The position numbers and the translations under genes are program-made. Under the pieces are notes generated by a model. The model was given only the letters and a program-made list of their open reading frames with translations, was not told the origin of the DNA and did not search any database. Positions 18,917 through 26,783 of a stretch of DNA of 64,000 nt are shown piece after piece. Numbering within the stretch: position 1 is the first letter of the stretch; every line of letters starts with the position of its first letter. This stretch comes from Halococcus sediminicola (GTDB taxonomy: Archaea; Halobacteriota; Halobacteria; Halobacteriales; Halococcaceae): the NCBI RefSeq assembly GCF_000755245.1, contig NZ_BBMP01000007.1, positions 124,001 to 188,000 on the forward strand. The letters run 5' to 3'.

Positions 18917-19392
18917 AGCTCAAAGCCGTTCCCGAACCCCGAGGGATAGAATTTCTCGACGAGGCCCAGCGCGCACTGCCGCTGGTTCCCGGGAGCGAAA
19001 ACGACTGCTGTGCGCGCCTGCTCGACCGAACGGACCTCGCCGCGCGCGACGACGCCCGTGAGTGGATCACGTTCCTCCGGGCGCTCGGCCTCGCTGCGGA
19101 GACCGATTCGGGCTACCGGCGACTGCGGCGCGACCCCAATCGAGAGGAACTCGCGACGGCGTTTCGTGAGGGTGTCTTCGGGGCCGACACGCTGCTCGAT
19201 GGTCTCCCGGATGACGAACCGCTTGACGAAACGGAAGCCTTCGAAGGATTTCGGAGCCACATACCGAACTGGGAGCGCCATCGGCGGCCAGACTGGGAGG
19301 ATCACTGGCGCGAGCGCGTCCGGCGACTGCTCGGCTGGTTAGTGCTGTTCGATCTCGCCGAGCGGGTCGATGACGGATACCGTGTCGTCTGA
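18913..19392 (+). CDS. Unknown haloarchaeal protein translationally coupled to mch
   Basis: The 159-residue protein starts at a GTG that overlaps the mch stop by four bases. It is soluble and begins MKLKAVPEPRGIEFLDEAQR. A repeated pattern of helix-strand segments around LLDRTDLAARDDAREWITFLRALGLAAET and the end LGWLVLFDLAERVDDGYRVV looks like winged-helix or MarR-type folding. A central Asp/Glu segment, LDGLPDDEPLDETEAF, is typical of haloarchaea. I do not recognise the family. Its context suggests a part in C1-pterin metabolism or in control of mch. Confidence 0.6.
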   Translation: MKLKAVPEPRGIEFLDEAQRALPLVPGSENDCCARLLDRTDLAARDDAREWITFLRALGLAAETDSGYRRLRRDPNREELATAFREGVFGADTLLDGLPDDEPLDETEAFEGFRSHIPNWERHRRPDWEDHWRERVRRLLGWLVLFDLAERVDDGYRVV

Positions 19393-19422
19393 CTTTTGGT
19401 CCCGTAGCACCTTCATCGCTTA

Positions 19423-20097
19423 ATGACAGATTCAGTCGAGACAGTGTTGTTCGACATCGACGACACGCTCTGTGAGTACCGCCGATCGGGCGACGAACTG
19501 CTCGCGCTCGCGTTCGAAGGGCACGGCGTGGAACCGTTTTTCACCATCGAGGACTACTACGCCCGCTACGCCGAGTTCGCCGAAACCACCGACTCCATCG
19601 ACGACCTCCGCACGGAGTGTTTCGCCGCCATCGCCGACGGGCAGGGCCGCGACCCGAACCTCGGTCGCGCGCTCGCAAATGCCTACACCGCCGAGCGCGA
19701 CCACCGGAACGTCCGCGCGCTGCCCGGTGCGCGTGAGGCGGTCGCGGCGCTCTCTGACGACCATCGGGTGGGCGTGGTGACGAACGGCCCACCGGAGATG
19801 CAATCGCAAAAGCTCGCCGCACTCGGTCTCGACGACGCTTTCGAGACCGTGATCCACGCGGGCTACGACGCCCCCGCAAAGCCCGACCCCGCACCGTTCT
19901 ACCGGGCGCTGGACGTGCTCGGCGGGCGACCGGAATCAGCCGTCCACATCGGCAACTCGCTTTCCTCCGATGTCGCCGGCGCGCAGGCGGCCGGTCTCAA
20001 AAGTGTGTGGCTCGACGACGGCTCAACGCCGGACCCGGTACCCGACCATACTTTGAAAACGATGGAGGAGTTGGCGACACCGCCGTGGCGAAGCTGA
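19423..20097 (+). CDS. HAD-superfamily hydrolase
   Basis: The 224-residue protein has the haloacid dehalogenase motifs in order: LFDIDDTL (nucleophile Asp) near residue 9, VVTNGPPEMQSQKL (motif II) near 120, KPDPAPFYRALD (motif III Lys) near 150 and HIGNSLSSDVAGAQAAGLK (motif IV). It is a class I HAD with a helical cap after motif I, like phosphoglycolate phosphatase or a nucleotide phosphatase. The substrate cannot be told. It begins 30 bases after the unknown gene on the same strand, perhaps in the mch operon. Confidence 0.87.
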   Translation: MTDSVETVLFDIDDTLCEYRRSGDELLALAFEGHGVEPFFTIEDYYARYAEFAETTDSIDDLRTECFAAIADGQGRDPNLGRALANAYTAERDHRNVRALPGAREAVAALSDDHRVGVVTNGPPEMQSQKLAALGLDDAFETVIHAGYDAPAKPDPAPFYRALDVLGGRPESAVHIGNSLSSDVAGAQAAGLKSVWLDDGSTPDPVPDHTLKTMEELATPPWRS

Positions 20098-20290
20098 GGG
20101 ATCGGGAATAGCGTTCTAAGTTGTGTATCTCTCTTCCGGCGACCGTCAGAAGCACCTGACGAGAGACAGGGCGTATATCGGTCACCGACACCGGGTATAA
20201 CTCGATGCATACATCGAATCTACCCATTCGAACCACTCCGCCACCGATGGTCCCAGCAACCATCCGACGACCGTATCAGGTCACGTGATT

Positions 20291-21631
20291 CTACAACGAT
20301 CCCTGAGATTCACCTAATCCACCGCGGTACGGGTTCGTCGACTCCCCTTCCGAGACCTGTTCTTCGATGAAGCCAACGCGGACCACGACCCCTCGGCCCA
20401 ACTGCCCAGTGAGGCGATCATCGAGTTGTTGTGCGAGGTTAGACGGTACTGTTCGGTCGCGTGGGGTTCCGACCAGAACGCTGACTTCCGGTTCGTTGCC
20501 GAGGAGTATGTCGACTGGTTCGTAATCGACGGTCGTTTTGACCAACTCGACGTCTTCGAAGTCCGCTTGGGTGAACTGTTGGTGGAGTTCCTCCTTCGTC
20601 TGCTGTTCGAACGATTGCGTCTGGAAGGTCGTCCAGGTGACGGCACCGAGGACGATAGAGAGGACCGCGATTCCGATGGCGATGACGACGATACGGGAGA
20701 CCACGGATGCTTTGACGCCCTCGAACTTGCCGGCGTCGAGGGGCTTGAACCCGGACAGGTAAAACAGAATGAGCGCAGAGAGGTTGATGGCGAGCAGGTT
20801 CACGAGAACGAGCACGGCGGCGGCGATGGCGACGCCCGGAAGTCCGAAAGCGAGACCGAGACCCGACGTCGCTGCCGGCGGGATGAGTGCCACGGCGATA
20901 GCTACGCCCACGAGTGCCGACCCAGCCCCTCGCATGATGCTGATAGCCCCCGCGAGACCGGACCCGAGGGCGAGAAAGAGCGAGAGGAAGTTCGGACTCG
21001 TCCGTTCGGCGACCTGCGGAATCGTCCGGATGTCGAGATCGGGGGCGATGAGGATGGTCTGTTGCAGCAACCAGCCCATGACCGCGGCGGTAGCGATGGC
21101 AGCGAGCAGTCCGGTCACCTGAAGCGCAACACCGCGGGAAGTCATCCGTTGGTCGTCGAGAATCGTCCCGACACTCGCCGAGATGGCTGGTCCCATCAAC
21201 GGTGCAACGACCATCGCGCCGATGATGGTGGCGGCCGAGTCGAGCAACAGTCCCGTGGTCGCGATGATCGTGCTCAAGAGGAGAAACGCGAAGAAGGTGG
21301 AGTTCGCTGGCGCGAGATCCTGCGCACGTGCGTACAGTTCCTCGCGCGAGATGCGGAGTCCGGGGAACCGCTCGACCAGTGCGGAGAGACGCTGTGAGAC
21401 GACGGTTTCGGTCGGTAAGACGATGGTATACGAGTCGCCTTCTATTCCCGCATCCGTCAGTGTCTCGAGTATCGGTTCGACGCCGCTCGGCGGAACGGGG
21501 AACTGGACCATCGCCTCGAAGTCACCCCGCCCGATTTCGTCGAACACCGCGTAGTCGATTCCCTGTGTGTCCAACGTCGCAAGGACGCCTTCTTTCTGAC
21601 CCTCCGGAATCAGTACCTGTACGAGACGCAT
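20291..21631 (-). CDS. TIGR00341/DUF389 family multi-pass membrane protein
   Basis: The 446-residue protein has a soluble N-terminal domain (residues 1-110, starting MRLVQVLIPEGQKEGVLATL) and about six hydrophobic segments between roughly residues 120 and 340, including TGLLLDSAATIIGAMVVAPLM, the most conserved part of DUF389. The soluble C-terminal part has a short strand-rich domain. No transport substrate is established. A frame to 21784 is open, but the family start and a TTTATC box (minus strand, 21655-21660) place the start at 21631. Confidence 0.85.
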   Translation of the reverse strand: MRLVQVLIPEGQKEGVLATLDTQGIDYAVFDEIGRGDFEAMVQFPVPPSGVEPILETLTDAGIEGDSYTIVLPTETVVSQRLSALVERFPGLRISREELYARAQDLAPANSTFFAFLLLSTIIATTGLLLDSAATIIGAMVVAPLMGPAISASVGTILDDQRMTSRGVALQVTGLLAAIATAAVMGWLLQQTILIAPDLDIRTIPQVAERTSPNFLSLFLALGSGLAGAISIMRGAGSALVGVAIAVALIPPAATSGLGLAFGLPGVAIAAAVLVLVNLLAINLSALILFYLSGFKPLDAGKFEGVKASVVSRIVVIAIGIAVLSIVLGAVTWTTFQTQSFEQQTKEELHQQFTQADFEDVELVKTTVDYEPVDILLGNEPEVSVLVGTPRDRTVPSNLAQQLDDRLTGQLGRGVVVRVGFIEEQVSEGESTNPYRGGLGESQGSL

Positions 21632-21654
21632 ATGTGGCTCAGGAGATATGACAC

Positions 21655-21660
21655 GATAAA
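21655..21660 (-). promoter_or_regulatory. TATA-like box of the DUF389 gene
   Basis: TTTATC on the minus strand lies 24-29 bases before the ATG at 21631, as expected for a leaderless transcript. Confidence 0.5.
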
Positions 21661-21857
21661 CTAGATGGGTGAAATCGACGGACTCAGTGGCTCCTCGGGA
21701 GATATCGGACGCCGCAGGGAGTAAGCGACGAACAGCGCGACGATAGCGACGAGCGTTCTTGCTAATAGAACAGCTCTGCAACACGCCGGTTTCAGTGGTT
21801 TCGATGAGCAGGAAGCTCGTGACGTCGGCGCAACGACGATTTCACTGGTTTCGGTAG

Positions 21858-23456
21858 CTATCCCGTGGGTGTCACGCTCGTTACGGTGCCGACACCTTTG
21901 GACCGGCCCTCGCGGAAGACGAACCGCTGACCCTCCTCGACGAGATAGGGTCGGAACTTGAATCGGACTCTCGTCTTTCCGGTGTCGCCCGGCAGCAACT
22001 GGCCGCCCTCGGGGTGGAAGGCGGCAGCCTCGCTCACGGTTTCGAGGTGGACGACCGGTTCGTAGCCGTCGTCGATTCTGGTGGGATGATTGAGCACCAT
22101 CACCTCGGCGTCGAACTCCCTGACTGGTGTGGGGTTGGCCTCCCGCGGCAGGAGCACCATCCCGCGCTCCAGATCGGCCTCCCGAACGCCTTTCAGCGCG
22201 ATGCCCACGATGCGCCCGGCTTTCGCGCGGTCGACGCGGTGGTAGTGCATCTCGATCGATCGCGCTTCGACCTCGTGGAAGGTGCCATCGCGGAACGGGC
22301 CGAGGAGGAGTTCGTCGCCCGCTTCGACGGTTCCGGAGCGAATAGTACCGGAGGCGACCGCGCCGACGCCGGTGACCTTGTAGCTGCGGTCGACATACAT
22401 CGAGAACTCGCCCTGCTCGGTGCTGGTCTTCGGCAGGCGCTCGAACAGTTCGTCGAGGGCGTCCAACCCACGCATCGTGACCGCGCTCGTGCGCAAAATC
22501 GGCACCACGGTGTCGCCGATCTCGTCGATGGCCGCCTCGACGCCGTGGCGGTCGATGCGAAGCGGCGTCTTGCCGACGTCCCGCAGGAGGCGCTCGACCT
22601 CGCTTTCGACCTCCGCGACGCGCTCGTCGTCGACCATGTCGGTCTTGGTGATGGCGACGACCGTCGGGAGGTCAGTGGCGAGCAGCACGCCGAGATGTTC
22701 GCGGGTGGTCTTGGTGGGACCGTCGTCGGCGGCCACAGTGAGGAGTCCGTAGTCGAGTTTCTGGCCGACCAGTCCGCGAATCGTGGTGCGCAGCCACGGC
22801 TCGTGGCCCACCGTATCGACGAACGAGACCAGCCTGTCGGCCTCCTCGACGACCTCCGCGCGGTCGGCCTTTCGATTGGGGTTGTGCGTGCGCACCGGTT
22901 CGCCGTCCCGAAAGCCATAGACGGCGTACGAAAGGTCAGCCGAGAGACCGCGCTCGATCTCGTGGGGCTGGACGTCCAGAAAGCTCCGCGTGCCGCCGTT
23001 GCCGTCGTCGGGCTGGCCGGTGACGAGCGACCCGACGAGCGTGCTCTTGCCGTGGTCGACGTGGCCGGCGGTGCCGACGACGATGTGGCCGTCGTCTTCC
23101 AACATCGCGCCCTCCCCGATGGTGGCGACGCCGACGAGGCCCTCCTCGATGCCCCACGTGTCGACCGCCTCGATGTGGGCGTCGGCCTCCTCGCACAGCA
23201 AGGAAAGGACGTCCATCGACTCGGAGAACTCGTCGGGAGAGATGCCCGCGAGCCCCCCATCATCGGTGACGCCGACGACGTAGGTGGCTTCGCCGTCGCC
23301 CGAGAGCACTCGGTGGCGGAGTTGGGCCGCGAGACTCTCTAATCTACCGTCGGCGAGATGGAGGTCTTCGGTGAGCCGTTCTTTGAACTCGACGCTGCCG
23401 CCCTCGCGCTCGCCCGCCGCGAGCGCCCGTTCGAGGACGGCCCGGTCAGCGACCAT
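21858..23456 (-). CDS. GTPBP1-like translational GTPase
   Basis: The 532-residue protein has an N-terminal extension (residues 1-130, with GVTDDGGLAGISPDEFSESM), then an EF-Tu type GTPase domain: G1 GTAGHVDHGKSTLVGS near residue 130, G3 as DTVGHEPW near 218 and G4 as ITKTDMVD near 275. Beta-barrel domains II and III follow. It is closest in organisation to archaeal and eukaryal GTPBP1/GTPBP2, which are linked to stalled ribosomes and mRNA turnover. It is a paralogue of EF-1 alpha but has a different N-terminus. The next minus-strand gene upstream, at 23563-24051, has its own promoter. Confidence 0.87.
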   Translation of the reverse strand: MVADRAVLERALAAGEREGGSVEFKERLTEDLHLADGRLESLAAQLRHRVLSGDGEATYVVGVTDDGGLAGISPDEFSESMDVLSLLCEEADAHIEAVDTWGIEEGLVGVATIGEGAMLEDDGHIVVGTAGHVDHGKSTLVGSLVTGQPDDGNGGTRSFLDVQPHEIERGLSADLSYAVYGFRDGEPVRTHNPNRKADRAEVVEEADRLVSFVDTVGHEPWLRTTIRGLVGQKLDYGLLTVAADDGPTKTTREHLGVLLATDLPTVVAITKTDMVDDERVAEVESEVERLLRDVGKTPLRIDRHGVEAAIDEIGDTVVPILRTSAVTMRGLDALDELFERLPKTSTEQGEFSMYVDRSYKVTGVGAVASGTIRSGTVEAGDELLLGPFRDGTFHEVEARSIEMHYHRVDRAKAGRIVGIALKGVREADLERGMVLLPREANPTPVREFDAEVMVLNHPTRIDDGYEPVVHLETVSEAAAFHPEGGQLLPGDTGKTRVRFKFRPYLVEEGQRFVFREGRSKGVGTVTSVTPTG

Positions 23457-23562
23457 GCCGAGTGGTGGCGTGCCGTGCGCAAAAACTTTCTCTCCCCGGC
23501 ATACCGCACGGTTTTCGAGTGTTCGTCGACTCCAACGATGCCGGATTTCGCCGACTCGACAC

Positions 23563-24051
23563 TCACTCCGAGAGGCGCTCGTAGGCCTCGTTCACCCGCT
23601 TGAACCGCCGTTCGGAGCCGTCTTCGGTGTCGGGATGGACCTCCTTCACCTTCTCGCGGTAGGCCCGTCTGATGGCGGACTCGTCGGCGTCGGGGTCGAG
23701 ACCGAGCGTTCGGTAGGCATCCCGTGCCGATGGGCCGGTCGTCCGTCGCGCACCGCGGCGCTGTCGTGTGTCCCGAAAACCGCCACCGCCCCGCGGGCCG
23801 GTCCAGTCCTCGCGCGGTCCCGCGCCGAACCCGCCGCGCTCGGTCGTGGTTCGCCGTCCGGCGCGGGCTTCTCGCCTGACGCGCTCGCGGAGCCGCCCGC
23901 TCGCGTGATACCAGAGCACGTAGGTCACGACACCGAAAGGAAGCGCGACGGCGAGCGCCACCGGACTGTGGACGAATCCGAGCACGGCGAGCACGACTGT
24001 CAGCCCGGCGAACACCGACGCGAGCGCGATGACGAGCTGCGACCGGGGCAC
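23563..24051 (-). CDS. Membrane-anchored J-domain protein
   Basis: This 162-residue protein starts at GTG and has two hydrophobic segments (about residues 5-27 and 30-48), then a basic linker and a C-terminal J domain: DAYRTLGLDPDADESAIRRAYREK with the HPD tripeptide in VKEVHPDTED. The J domain should stimulate an Hsp70 (DnaK) ATPase at the membrane surface. It lacks the Gly/Phe and zinc regions, so it is a DnaJ-like type III protein. The GTG start is supported by CCTAAA at 24075-24080, which reads TTTAGG on the minus strand about 25 bases before it. Confidence 0.85.
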   Translation of the reverse strand: MPRSQLVIALASVFAGLTVVLAVLGFVHSPVALAVALPFGVVTYVLWYHASGRLRERVRREARAGRRTTTERGGFGAGPREDWTGPRGGGGFRDTRQRRGARRTTGPSARDAYRTLGLDPDADESAIRRAYREKVKEVHPDTEDGSERRFKRVNEAYERLSE

Positions 24052-24123
24052 GGTCGTCGTTACGAGTCGAGCAGCCTAAACCCCTCGCCACACCTTGAAG
24101 TCCCTGCACGGCGAACGGCCACC

Positions 24124-24324
24124 ATGAGCGTCTCCGAACTGTGTCAGATCTGTGAGAGCCGTCCGGCCGACCGCACCTGCGAGCGTTGCGGCCGAACGGT
24201 CTGCTCGCAACACTACGACGACTCGTTCAGCCTCTGTCTGGACTGTTCGGACGGCTCCGGCTCCAGCCCCGACGAGCCGACGGATCCGGGCCGAGAGGAC
24301 ACGGGCGAGAACGTACGGTTTTAG
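24124..24324 (+). CDS. Small zinc-binding protein
   Basis: This 66-residue protein has CQICESRPADRTCERCGRTV followed by CSQH and CLDCS, a treble-clef or HIT-type zinc arrangement of eight Cys/His ligands. A short acidic disordered tail follows. It may serve in protein-protein contact or in RNA binding. It is encoded opposite to and 72 bases from the J-domain gene. The function is not known to me. Confidence 0.72.
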   Translation: MSVSELCQICESRPADRTCERCGRTVCSQHYDDSFSLCLDCSDGSGSSPDEPTDPGREDTGENVRF

Positions 24325-24325
24325 C

Positions 24326-25114
24326 TCACCGATACTCGTTCAATCGCCGCTTGAGTCGCTTCGCCGCCTCGCCGGCCGCCCCGGCGAACGACTCGCCCTC
24401 ACCGGCGAAGATGATTCCCCGCGAGGAGTTCACCAGCCCGACGCCACTCGCGAGTCCGTGCTCGATGGCCGCCTCGGCGTCGCCGCCCTGCGCGCCCACG
24501 CCGGGCACGAGAAACGGGAGATCGGGGGCGCGCTCGCGCACTTCCTCCAGTTCTTCGGGAGCCGTGGCCCCGACGACCAACCCGATATTTCCGTACTCGT
24601 TCCACTCGCGGGCGAGGTCGGCGACGCGCTCGTAGACCGTCTCTCCCGAGGCGAGCGCGGCGTTCTGAAGATCGACTCCTCCGGGGTTGGAGGTGCGACA
24701 GAGGACGAAAATCCCCTTCTCGTCCCGCGAGAGGAACGGTTCGAGCGCGTCGCGGCCGAGATAGGGGTTCACCGTGATGGCGTCCGCCGTGTCCAAGAGG
24801 GTCGCGTACTGGCGCGCGGTGTTGCCGATGTCGGCGCGTTTGGCGTCGAGCAGGACAGGTATGTTCTTGCCGTGGGCGTAGGCGATGGTCTCTTCGAGCG
24901 CGCGCCAGCCGTCCGCATCCTCGTAGAAGGCGGCGTTCGGCTTGTAGCAGGCGGCGTGCTCGTGGGTCGCGTCGATGATTCGGCGGTTGAACGCCCAGCG
25001 CGGCAGGTCGTGTTCGCGGAGGTGGTCGGGCAGTCGGTCGGGGTCGGGGTCGAGTCCCACCGAGAGCACGCTGTCGGCGGTGTCGATACGCTCGGCGAGG
25101 CGCTCGAAGAACAT
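24326..25114 (-). CDS. pyrF: Orotidine 5'-phosphate decarboxylase
   Basis: The 262-residue enzyme makes UMP from OMP in pyrimidine synthesis. The catalytic Lys-Asp array is shown by LDAKRADIGNT near residues 90-100, and the phosphate-binding end by FLVPGVGAQGGDAEA. These match the PyrF group 2 (subfamily 2) form of around 260-280 residues. The start MFFERLAERIDTADSVLSVG is typical. It lies two bases from the end of the zinc-protein gene and is convergent with it. carB at 62763 serves the same pathway, far away in the window. Confidence 0.94.
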   Translation of the reverse strand: MFFERLAERIDTADSVLSVGLDPDPDRLPDHLREHDLPRWAFNRRIIDATHEHAACYKPNAAFYEDADGWRALEETIAYAHGKNIPVLLDAKRADIGNTARQYATLLDTADAITVNPYLGRDALEPFLSRDEKGIFVLCRTSNPGGVDLQNAALASGETVYERVADLAREWNEYGNIGLVVGATAPEELEEVRERAPDLPFLVPGVGAQGGDAEAAIEHGLASGVGLVNSSRGIIFAGEGESFAGAAGEAAKRLKRRLNEYR

Positions 25115-25194
25115 GCCTCACTCTGTCGACGGTCGCCAAAGGGCGTTCGGGTTCGTCTCGCCACACTCATACCGGCGGAGTGCTTATCGATACC

Positions 25195-25839
25195 ATGCCC
25201 GTCTCGGCGGTCGCGTTCGACCTCGATTACACGCTCTGCGTTCCCGAGCGCGATCGCCAGACGCTGCTCGACGAGGCGACGGCGGCGGTCGGTGCGCCCC
25301 GGCTCTCGCGCGAGACGTATCTCGACGCCCATCGACGAAACCTCACGAACGAGACGCGCGAAGCCATCTTCACGGACCTGCTCGACGACGAGGGCGTCTC
25401 GCCCGCGGCGCTCGCCGACGCCTACCGCGATACTATCAGCGACGCACTCGTGCCGGTCGAGGGGGTCGAGGCGCTCGTCACGGACCTCCGCGAATCCTAT
25501 CGGATAGGACTGCTCACCGACGGCCCGGTGCGCGCCCAGCGGGCGAAACTCGACGCGCTCGGGTGGACGGAGCTGTTCGACGCGGTCGTGGTCACCGGTA
25601 CGCTCGACGCCGGCAAGCCCGACGAGCGCGCGTTTCGCGCGGTCATCGAGGAACTCTCGACGGCGGCCGAGGAGACCGTCTACGTCGGCGACCATCCGGA
25701 CATCGACATCGCGGGCGCACACGCCGCCGGTCTGCGGACGATTCAGGTCACCGACGACGAGCCGATCGCCGAAGCCGACGGGGCGGTCGAACGGAACGCG
25801 CTCACGGCGCACCTCCCGAACCTCATCGAGTCCCTCTAG
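25195..25839 (+). CDS. HAD-superfamily hydrolase
   Basis: This 214-residue protein shows AFDLDYTL (motif I), LLTDGPVRAQRAKLDALG (motif II), GKPDERAF (motif III) and VGDHPDIDIAGAHAAGL (motif IV). A helical cap lies between motifs I and II, as in class I HADs. It is probably a phosphatase for a small metabolite, though the substrate is unknown. I chose the ATG at 25195 over an in-frame ATG at 25180 because the homologous start is MPVSAVAFDLDYTL. Confidence 0.85.
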   Translation: MPVSAVAFDLDYTLCVPERDRQTLLDEATAAVGAPRLSRETYLDAHRRNLTNETREAIFTDLLDDEGVSPAALADAYRDTISDALVPVEGVEALVTDLRESYRIGLLTDGPVRAQRAKLDALGWTELFDAVVVTGTLDAGKPDERAFRAVIEELSTAAEETVYVGDHPDIDIAGAHAAGLRTIQVTDDEPIAEADGAVERNALTAHLPNLIESL

Positions 25840-25844
25840 TCCCT

Positions 25845-26291
25845 TTAGTCGCCGAGTTCGGCGAGCGCGCGCTCTGCGGCCTCGCTCACGTCGACGTCCC
25901 GCCGGCGGGCGTAGAGGACTGCGGCGGCCTCGATGGTAACGGCAAGAGACTGCTGGAGTTCGTTGATGTCGGCGACTGCCTCGCGCTTGTCGACGCCGTC
26001 GGCGACGAGCGCGTCGAGGACCTGTTCGAACGCCGAGCGCCGGCGCAGGAGTTCCTCGTCGGGGACGAACCCCTCGGGAATCGTCACGTCCGCAGGGTCG
26101 AACGTGGGGGTGAGTGTGTTCTCGGTGCGTTCGAGGAACCCCTCGCCGACGGCGACGTCGGCCAGCCGGGTCGCCTGCTCGGGCGAGAACCAATCCCTAT
26201 CGAGCGAGAGCGCGACGACGAACTCGCTTTCGGCCAGTTCACCCTCGCCACGACCCTGAAAGGGGGCGGCGACGGCGCTGCGAAGGCTCAC
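25845..26291 (-). CDS. DUF2240 family protein
   Basis: The 148-residue protein starts with GTG, and CTAAAT on the plus strand at 26316-26321 supports a TATA-like box 25-30 bases upstream. It begins MSLRSAVAAPFQGRGEGELA and has the DUF2240 pattern of a winged-helix-like N-half with LSLDRDWFSPEQATRLAD, followed by a helical C-half. The family is archaeal and of unknown function; the fold suggests nucleic-acid contact. It is divergent from the rps8e gene with an 82-base gap. Confidence 0.7.
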   Translation of the reverse strand: MSLRSAVAAPFQGRGEGELAESEFVVALSLDRDWFSPEQATRLADVAVGEGFLERTENTLTPTFDPADVTIPEGFVPDEELLRRRSAFEQVLDALVADGVDKREAVADINELQQSLAVTIEAAAVLYARRRDVDVSEAAERALAELGD

Positions 26292-26373
26292 GACGGAGGA
26301 GCGGGCGGCGGCGTGCTAAATCCGTCGATGGGCTATCGAGCGATTCAAGTAGCGCGCTCGCCCGCGTTTGGAT

Positions 26374-26745
26374 ATGAAAGACCAGGGACGCGCGCTCAAA
26401 AAGCGGACCGGCGGGCGACGCCGACGAACGACCAAGAAACGCAAACACCAGCTCGGCCGCGAACCGACCGAGACCCGCGTCGGCGACACGGTGTTGAAGA
26501 CCGTCGACACGCGCGGCAACACGCGGACGGTCCGTGCGATCTCGATCGACCACGCGAGCGTCGCCGTCGACGGCGAGACACGGAGTGCGGAGATCGAGGG
26601 CGTCGCCGAGAACCCCGCGAACCCGAACTACGTCCGCCGGAACATCATCACCAAGGGCGCACTCATCGAGACCAGCGAGGGCACGGCCAGAGTGACCTCC
26701 CGACCCGGACAGGACGGACAGGTCAACGCCGTTCTCGAAGAGTAG
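26374..26745 (+). CDS. rps8e: 30S ribosomal protein S8e
   Basis: This 123-residue protein has the S8e pattern: a basic start GRALKKRTGGRRRRTTKKRK followed by LGREPTETRVGDT, then ENPANPNYVRRNIITKGALI. The protein is a small-subunit component of archaeal and eukaryal ribosomes. An in-frame ATG six bases upstream (26368) exists, but the typical family start is MKDQGR. The protein is basic only in its N-terminal part, as in other halophiles. Confidence 0.95.
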   Translation: MKDQGRALKKRTGGRRRRTTKKRKHQLGREPTETRVGDTVLKTVDTRGNTRTVRAISIDHASVAVDGETRSAEIEGVAENPANPNYVRRNIITKGALIETSEGTARVTSRPGQDGQVNAVLEE

Positions 26746-26783
26746 CGAACTGAACACGCGGATAAAACGGTTCTGCAGTCGGT

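Noticed and set aside
22014-23342. A 442-residue plus-strand frame opposite the GTPBP1-like gene
   Set aside because: The minus strand carries clear GTPase motifs; this frame is an antisense artefact.
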